The notes below the pieces were generated by a model. That model was given only the letters and a program-made list of their open reading frames with translations, ran no database searches and was not told where the DNA came from. Made by a program: the position numbers and the translations under genes. Below, in pieces: positions 58,564-64,000 of a DNA stretch of 64,000 nt. Position 1 is the stretch's first letter, and the number at the start of each line of letters is the position of its first letter. The DNA comes from Hungatella effluvii (GTDB lineage: Bacteria > Bacillota > Clostridia > Lachnospirales > Lachnospiraceae). The stretch is from assembly GCF_003201875.1 (NCBI RefSeq), contig NZ_QJKD01000021.1, positions 1-64,000 of the forward strand, written 5' to 3'.

Positions 58564-60085
58564 CGAGAGAATGATATGCGAGTGGCTTCAGTTCTGTATC
58601 GGGCAGAACCCGGAGTGCCAGCTGACCGGCTGCGCCCATAACGGAGAGCAGGCACTCGCTCTGTTTCAGGAAAATGAACCGGACGTGGTTTTTACGGATA
58701 TCAAGATGCCGGTTATGGGAGGTCTTGAGCTTTTAAAGCGGATTAAGGAGATCTCGCCGGAGACGGTTGTGGTCCTTTTGACCGCCTTTGCCGAATTCGA
58801 TCTGGCCAGGGAGGCTATACGGCAGGGCGGAGACGACTACCTGCTTAAGACGGAGATGAACAATCAGTCGTTTAAGGAGGTTCTGGAACGGTTAAAAAAA
58901 CGGGTGACTAAGCAGGAGGTATCCAGAGGCGGGGCAGAGACGGAGAGTACCGGCCGCCAGCATTCCATTATCGGCGATATTCTGCGGGAGGGAAGGACTC
59001 TGGGGGAAGAGGATGTAAAGAAACTTAAGGCATGCAATATCCGGTGGCGTGATGAGGGGCTGTTTGCCGTGGCCGTGTGGAAAAAAGAGGTGCTGGAGGA
59101 ATTCATCCTTCCGGAGAATCCGGAGGTTCACCATGTGGTGGGATTCGAATACGACAGGCTTACGTACGTGATTGTGGGGAATCTGGAGCGTGACCGGACG
59201 GAACTGCAGAAAATCCAGCTGCTGCATGAGTATGGGACAGCTATCGTACAGAAAAACCGTTGTATGGCGGGAATCAGCACGGTGACGGGCAGTCTGGCCC
59301 ATGTGGCGGACGCGATTATCGAGGCAGCCTGCAGCTTAAGCCGCGGTTATTATATGGAAAAAGAGAAGGTCTGGCCGGCGGAGATGGCGGGAAGCGAGAT
59401 TCGCAGCCTCGTGAAGCGATGGGAGAGCGGATACCGGAAGACGCGGCGCGAGCTCTACGAGGTGTCCGGTCAGGAATTCTACCAGACCATGGAGGCGGTG
59501 CTGGATCATGCGAAGCAGGAGGGTGTATTTCCGGTCTGTATGTTTGCCGCTTTCTGCTGCGACGCCATGGAGATGGCCTATATGCGCTTTGCCGGCGAGG
59601 ATGCAAAGCTGATGCACCACATGCTTCTGGAGGAGAAGCGGGCGGTAAGCGAGTCTGTCAGCTATGCGGAAAGCTGCAAAAAGGTGACGGAATTTATCCG
59701 GAACGCGCTGGCCTATCAGGAAATGGACGAGAGAAATCTGTCAAAGGGGGTGGCTGCAGCCGTGGACTACGTGAGACACCATTACAGCGAACCGATCAGC
59801 CTGGAGAGCGTGTCCAGGGAGGTTCATTTAAATACGGAGTATTTGTCGAGAATTTTTAAGGAGGAGACAGGCTGTACCTACAGCACATTTCTCTCTGAGA
59901 CAAGGCTTCAGAAGGCGGCTTATCTGCTGTCCCATACGCCGGAGCGCGTCCAGAAGATCGCGGAATCGGTGGGATATCCGAATGTCAGTTATTTCTCAAC
60001 GACTTTTAAGAAGCGCTACGGGGTCAATCCCTATGAATACAGGAGAGGAGAAGAAAAAGATGCGGGTAATCATGGTAATGTTTGA
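58541..60085 (+). CDS. YesN-type response regulator with AraC DNA-binding domain
   Basis: The 514-residue protein has an N-terminal receiver domain (MKILIVDDE, phospho-acceptor Asp53 in FTDIKMP, Lys in LLKTE), a long central region (about 130-400) and an AraC-type double helix-turn-helix at the C-terminus (SLESVSREVHLNTEYLSRIF, SVGYPNVSYFSTTFKKRYGV). AAGGGGTAAAAT precedes the ATG at 58541, inside the kinase gene. The partner is the overlapping YesM-type kinase; the sulfatase operon itself is the likely target. Confidence 0.93.
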   Translation: MKILIVDDERMICEWLQFCIGQNPECQLTGCAHNGEQALALFQENEPDVVFTDIKMPVMGGLELLKRIKEISPETVVVLLTAFAEFDLAREAIRQGGDDYLLKTEMNNQSFKEVLERLKKRVTKQEVSRGGAETESTGRQHSIIGDILREGRTLGEEDVKKLKACNIRWRDEGLFAVAVWKKEVLEEFILPENPEVHHVVGFEYDRLTYVIVGNLERDRTELQKIQLLHEYGTAIVQKNRCMAGISTVTGSLAHVADAIIEAACSLSRGYYMEKEKVWPAEMAGSEIRSLVKRWESGYRKTRRELYEVSGQEFYQTMEAVLDHAKQEGVFPVCMFAAFCCDAMEMAYMRFAGEDAKLMHHMLLEEKRAVSESVSYAESCKKVTEFIRNALAYQEMDERNLSKGVAAAVDYVRHHYSEPISLESVSREVHLNTEYLSRIFKEETGCTYSTFLSETRLQKAAYLLSHTPERVQKIAESVGYPNVSYFSTTFKKRYGVNPYEYRRGEEKDAGNHGNV

Positions 60086-61562
60086 TTCATTGAACCGGAA
60101 TATGCTGAATCCTTATGGAGGGAACCTGGCGGCCACGCCCAACTTCAACAGGCTGGCGGAGCATTCCGTCACATTTGACAACTGCTACGCGGGGAGTCTT
60201 CCCTGTATGCCGGCCAGGCGGGAGCTTCACACGGGGCGGTATAATTTTCTGCACAGGAGCTGGGGGCCGCTGGAACCATTCGATGATTCCATGCCGGAGC
60301 TTTTAAATCACAGCGGAATTCATTCCCATATGGTGACGGACCATTACCACTATTTTGAGGATGGGGGCGCCACCTACCATACCAGATACCGAACGTGGGA
60401 AGGCTTTCGGGGGCAGGAGGGGGATGCCTGGAAGGGCGTTGTTTCCCCAGATCAGATTCCGGAAGGATACAGAAACCGCTGTGACGGGGTGGCAGATAAC
60501 TGGGAACACAATTGGGTTCCGCAGGATTTTGTCAACCGTTCTTATATGGAGACCGAGGAAAAACAGCCGCAGAGCCTGACGTTTGAAGCCGGATGCAGTT
60601 TTATCCGGACAAATCACGGGGCAGATCAGTGGTATTTACAGATTGAGACCTTCGACCCTCATGAGCCGTTTTTCTCCCAGGAAAAGTTTAAGAAGCTGTT
60701 TCCGGATTCCTATAACGGCGGCGTCTATGACTGGCCGGATTACCGGAAGGTGGATGAGCGGGACACGCCGGAAGAGATTCTTCACCTGAGGGCGGAGTAC
60801 GCTGCGCTGCTGACCATGTGTGACGAGAAGCTGGGAGAGGTGCTGGACCTGCTGGACGAGTATGGCATGTGGAAGGACACCATGGTCATTGTAAACACGG
60901 ATCACGGTTTTCTGCTGGCTGAGCACGGTCAGTGGGCCAAATGCCACTGCCCCTTCTACAATGAAGTGGCCAGAATCCCGCTGTTTATCTGGGATCCGGT
61001 GACGGGGTCCAGGGGAATTCACGCGGACAGCCTGGTTCAGACCATCGATCTGCCGGCGACGATTCTCGCTCAGTTTGGGCTCCGGCTGCCGGAGGACATG
61101 GAGGGAGTTCCGCTCCAGCCGGTGCTTGCAGACGGTGGGAAAGCGGTGAGAAAAGCGGCGCTGTACGGCATTTTCGGAGGGCAGATTAACTGTACCGACG
61201 GGAGGTATGTCTATATGAGGAGTCCTGTGGATACTGATATCGGGATTTATCAGTATACGCTGATGCCGACCCGCCACGGCGGCCGCAGAGCGTTTATTGA
61301 AAATGAGGAACTGGAGAAGATGACTCTGTCAGAAGGCCTGTCCTTTACCAAGGGGCTTCCGGTCTTAAAAATTCCATACGAGAAGGAAACAGGCCAGGCG
61401 AAGTACGATACCATGCTGTTTGATCTGGAGAATGATCCAGGCCAGGAGCATCCGATACACGATGAAGAGGCAGAGCGGTATATGGCGGCGCTCATGGCGG
61501 AACGGATGAAGGAAAACGGCTGCCCGGAGGAAATTTTTATGAGATACGGCTTAAAAAAGTAA
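60060..61562 (+). CDS. Cys-type sulfatase, cytoplasmic (second of two)
   Basis: The 500-residue protein is a second type I sulfatase. The formylglycine site is CMPARRELHTGR (Cys49); VIMVMFDSLNRNML is the metal-binding start, and VIVNTDHGFLLAEHGQWAKC gives the downstream ligands. It is only distantly similar to the first sulfatase and so should accept a different sulfate ester. No signal peptide is present. The ATG at 60060 lies inside the response-regulator gene (26-bp overlap) with GGAGAAGAAAAAG before it. Confidence 0.92.
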   Translation: MRVIMVMFDSLNRNMLNPYGGNLAATPNFNRLAEHSVTFDNCYAGSLPCMPARRELHTGRYNFLHRSWGPLEPFDDSMPELLNHSGIHSHMVTDHYHYFEDGGATYHTRYRTWEGFRGQEGDAWKGVVSPDQIPEGYRNRCDGVADNWEHNWVPQDFVNRSYMETEEKQPQSLTFEAGCSFIRTNHGADQWYLQIETFDPHEPFFSQEKFKKLFPDSYNGGVYDWPDYRKVDERDTPEEILHLRAEYAALLTMCDEKLGEVLDLLDEYGMWKDTMVIVNTDHGFLLAEHGQWAKCHCPFYNEVARIPLFIWDPVTGSRGIHADSLVQTIDLPATILAQFGLRLPEDMEGVPLQPVLADGGKAVRKAALYGIFGGQINCTDGRYVYMRSPVDTDIGIYQYTLMPTRHGGRRAFIENEELEKMTLSEGLSFTKGLPVLKIPYEKETGQAKYDTMLFDLENDPGQEHPIHDEEAERYMAALMAERMKENGCPEEIFMRYGLKK

Positions 61563-61566
61563 AACC

Positions 61567-61595
61567 TTGCATTTTATGGAAGGAATCTATATAAT
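61567..61595 (+). promoter_or_regulatory. Promoter of leuS
   Basis: TTGCAT (61567-61572), 17 bp, TATAAT (61590-61595). The leader is only about 25 nt, too short for a T-box. Confidence 0.75.
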
Positions 61596-61626
61596 GGTCG
61601 TATCAGCAAAAAAATGGAGGCAGATT

Positions 61627-64000
61627 ATGAAGCACGATTTTAAAAAGATAGAACCCAAATGGCAGAAAAAATGGGACGAGGCCGGTATCTTTCAGGCTGT
61701 GGACAACGACGAGAGACCGAAATTTTACGGTCTGGTCGAATTCCCGTACCCGAGCGGAGCCGGTATGCACGTCGGCCACATCAAGGCGTATTCAAGCCTG
61801 GAAGTCATTTCGAGAAAGCGCCGGATGGAGGGATATAACGTCTTATTCCCAATTGGATTTGACGCCTTTGGACTCCCGACAGAGAACTACGCGATCAAGA
61901 CAGGCGTGCACCCGAGAAAGATTACAGATGACAACATTGCCAGATTTTCCAATCAGCTGAAAAAAGTGGGATTCTCCTTCGACTGGTCGAGAGTTGTCGA
62001 CACGACGGATGAAGATTATTATAAATGGACCCAGTGGATTTTCTTAAAGATGTTTGAAAAGGGCCTCGTGTTCCGCGACACGGCTCTTGTCAACTACTGT
62101 CCTTCCTGTAAGGTCGTTTTATCCAACGAGGACAGCCAGGGCGGAAAGTGCGATATCTGCCACAGCGACATCGTTCAGAAGTCCAAATCGGTGTGGTTCT
62201 TAAGAATCACGGAATACGCGGACAAGCTCTTAAATGGCCTGGATACCGTGGATTACCTGCCGAATATCAAGCAGCAGCAGGTGAATTGGATCGGCAAGTC
62301 GGAAGGCGCATTCGTGGATTTCAGCCTTGCAGACAAGGACGAGTCCTTCCGCATCTATACGACACGTCCGGACACGCTGTTTGGCGTCACCTTCATGGTC
62401 ATTGCGCCGGAGCATCCGATGATCGACAAGTACGCGGATGAGATCGCCAATATGGATGCGATTAAGGCATACAGAGAAGAGTGTGCGAAGAAGACGGAGT
62501 TCGAGCGTACCCAGCTGGTAAAAGAGAAGACGGGAGTCTGTATCGACGGACTAAACGCGGTTCATCCGCTGACCGGCAAGAAGATTCCGATCTATATTGC
62601 GGACTATGTTATGATGGGATACGGCACCGGCGCGATTATGGCTGTACCGGCCCATGACGACCGTGACTATGAATTTGCCAGGAAGTTCGGCATCGACATC
62701 GTGCCGGTAATCGAGGGCGGCGATATTACCGAGGCCGCGTACGCCGGCGACGGCAAGATGATCAATTCCGATTTCTTAAACGGGCTGACGAATAAAAAAG
62801 ACTCCATCGCCCGTATGGTGAAGGAGCTGGAGAAGCTGGGTGTCGGTGAAGCTGGTGTTCAGTATAAGATGAAGGACTGGGCGTTTAACCGTCAGAGATA
62901 CTGGGGAGAGCCGATTCCGATCGTTCACTGCCCTGACTGCGGCGTCGTTCCGGTTCCTTATGAGGAGCTGCCGCTCCGCCTTCCGAAGGTGGATAATTTC
63001 GAGCCGGGCCAGGAGGGAGAGTCGCCGCTTGCCGGAATCGAATCCTTCGTAAACTGCACCTGCCCGAAGTGTAAGGGAGCCGCGAAGCGCGAGACGGATA
63101 CCATGCCTCAGTGGGCCGGATCTTCCTGGTACTTCTTAAGATATATCGACCCTCATAATCAGGAGGCCCTGGCCGATCCAGAGAAGTTAAAATACTGGAT
63201 GCCTGTTGACTGGTATAACGGAGGCATGGAGCACGTAACACGCCATATGATCTATTCCCGTTTCTGGCACCATTTCCTGTACGATATGGGAATGGTGAAC
63301 ACGGAAGAGCCCTATGCGAAGCGTACCGCTCAGGGTCTGATACTCGGACCGGACGGGGACAAGATGAGCAAATCCAAGGGGAACGTCGTGGATCCGCTGG
63401 ACGTTGTGGAAGAGTTCGGTGCGGATGTTCTGCGTACGTATGTCCTGTTCATGGGCGATTACGGCGCGGCCACACCGTGGAGCGACAGCTCCGTAAAGGG
63501 CTGTAAGCGTTTCCTGGAGCGTGTTGCCGGACTGTGTGAGATTGCCAGCGGAGAGGGCGCGACACCGGAACTGGAGACCGCGTTCCATAAGACGATCAAG
63601 AAGGTGTCAAACGACCTGGAGGAAATGAAGTTCAACACAGCGATAGCTGCACTCATGGGCCTGCTGAACGACATTTATGCGAAGGGGCAGATCACGAAGG
63701 ACGAGCTTATCATCTATATCAAGCTGTTATGCCCGATCGCTCCGCATGTGTGCGAGGAGATCTGGGAAAGTCTGGGCGGAACGGGATTCCTCTCCATGGC
63801 GAAATGGCCGGTATACGACGAGGCAAAGACCATGGATTCAACCGTGGAAGTTGGCGTGCAGGTTAACGGAAAGCTCAGAAGCGTGGTGGCTCTGCCTGCA
63901 AACTGTGATAAGGAAGAGGCATTTGCCATTGCGGTGAAGGATGAAAAGATCGTGCCGCTGTTGGAAGGAAAGACGATAGTAAAAGAGATTTACGTTCCTA
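61627..64000 (+). CDS. leuS: Leucyl-tRNA synthetase, 3-prime end beyond window
   Basis: The frame opens at the ATG at 61627 (TGGAGGCAGATT upstream) and runs to the window edge, 791 complete codons, with no stop. Class I motifs are present: HVGH (His48-His51) for HIGH and KMSKSKGN for KMSKS. TTRPDTLFGVTF belongs to the CP1 editing domain, which hydrolyses mischarged tRNA; zinc-type CPSC and CDIC cysteine pairs are also seen. The last residues (VKEIYVP) match the usual C-terminus of LeuRS, so probably only about 10-15 residues are missing. The gene has its own promoter and is separate from the sulfatase operon. Confidence 0.96.
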   Translation, partial: MKHDFKKIEPKWQKKWDEAGIFQAVDNDERPKFYGLVEFPYPSGAGMHVGHIKAYSSLEVISRKRRMEGYNVLFPIGFDAFGLPTENYAIKTGVHPRKITDDNIARFSNQLKKVGFSFDWSRVVDTTDEDYYKWTQWIFLKMFEKGLVFRDTALVNYCPSCKVVLSNEDSQGGKCDICHSDIVQKSKSVWFLRITEYADKLLNGLDTVDYLPNIKQQQVNWIGKSEGAFVDFSLADKDESFRIYTTRPDTLFGVTFMVIAPEHPMIDKYADEIANMDAIKAYREECAKKTEFERTQLVKEKTGVCIDGLNAVHPLTGKKIPIYIADYVMMGYGTGAIMAVPAHDDRDYEFARKFGIDIVPVIEGGDITEAAYAGDGKMINSDFLNGLTNKKDSIARMVKELEKLGVGEAGVQYKMKDWAFNRQRYWGEPIPIVHCPDCGVVPVPYEELPLRLPKVDNFEPGQEGESPLAGIESFVNCTCPKCKGAAKRETDTMPQWAGSSWYFLRYIDPHNQEALADPEKLKYWMPVDWYNGGMEHVTRHMIYSRFWHHFLYDMGMVNTEEPYAKRTAQGLILGPDGDKMSKSKGNVVDPLDVVEEFGADVLRTYVLFMGDYGAATPWSDSSVKGCKRFLERVAGLCEIASGEGATPELETAFHKTIKKVSNDLEEMKFNTAIAALMGLLNDIYAKGQITKDELIIYIKLLCPIAPHVCEEIWESLGGTGFLSMAKWPVYDEAKTMDSTVEVGVQVNGKLRSVVALPANCDKEEAFAIAVKDEKIVPLLEGKTIVKEIYVP

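Noticed and set aside
61563..61626. T-box leader for leuS
   Set aside because: The predicted leader is about 25 nt, with no room for a T-box stem or anti-terminator.

Overview
The window looks like a chromosomal segment of a Lachnospiraceae (Clostridium cluster XIVa) gut anaerobe. The grounds are Gram-positive ribosome binding sites (AGGAGG type), moderate GC, a DUF6465-type Lys/Ala-rich protein, an mcsA-mcsB-clpC operon, a sodium-pumping decarboxylase cluster, Cys-type sulfatases without signal peptides, and a pyrophosphate-type phosphofructokinase. Genus and species cannot be fixed from the sequence alone. Nearly all genes are intact housekeeping or accessory genes. No phage, plasmid or CRISPR locus is visible. 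The only classical mobile gene is an IS1634-like transposase fragment cut by the left edge.

Layout. 1-12.5 kb: transposase fragment, DUF6465 protein, an rRNA m5C methyltransferase, an RluA-type pseudouridine synthase, two YitT-family membrane proteins, a Y-family DNA polymerase with a LexA box, a D-Ala-D-Ala carboxypeptidase, a tyrosine phosphatase, a K+/H+ antiporter and a lipoprotein. 12.8-18.1 kb: a five-gene biotin-dependent operon (12S-like acyl-CoA carboxyltransferase, OadG-like anchor, biotin carrier, OadB sodium pump, 5S-like oxaloacetate/pyruvate carboxyltransferase). 18.3-22.6 kb: two secreted or surface proteins with cadherin-like domains. 22.8-30.8 kb: a GntR regulator, mcsA-mcsB-clpC, radA and small genes. 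31.4-38.8 kb: LysR and MarR regulators, a heterodimeric ABC exporter, a chemoreceptor. 38.9-51.2 kb: tRNA-Trp, an HPr-like protein without the phosphoryl histidine, a nuclease-helicase fusion, regulators, PPi-type phosphofructokinase, a chloramphenicol acetyltransferase-like gene. 51.3-64 kb: purL, a tightly coupled sulfatase / two-component system / sulfatase operon, and leuS cut by the right edge.

The least expected content is in the intergenic DNA. Four long nested palindromic elements were read directly: 23179-23468 (67-bp arms, 66/67 matching, flanked by a 9-bp direct repeat, apparently inserted between a GntR gene and mcsA), 28124-28292, 43852-43928, and 44917-45066. The last can fold as a closed cloverleaf with three internal stems and lies at the predicted 5-prime end of the sigma-like gene's mRNA. 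Several regulatory sites are also well supported, including a LexA box, divergent promoters sharing one -35 region, and perfect palindromes at promoters.

Gene cooperation. The decarboxylase operon could pump sodium and, because it holds both 12S-like and 5S-like transferases around one biotin carrier, could also act as a transcarboxylase. The 55-61.5 kb operon couples sensing by a YesM/YesN-type pair to two cytoplasmic sulfatases. The McsA-McsB-ClpC set is a protein quality-control system, but its usual CtsR regulator is absent and a GntR-type regulator stands in that place.
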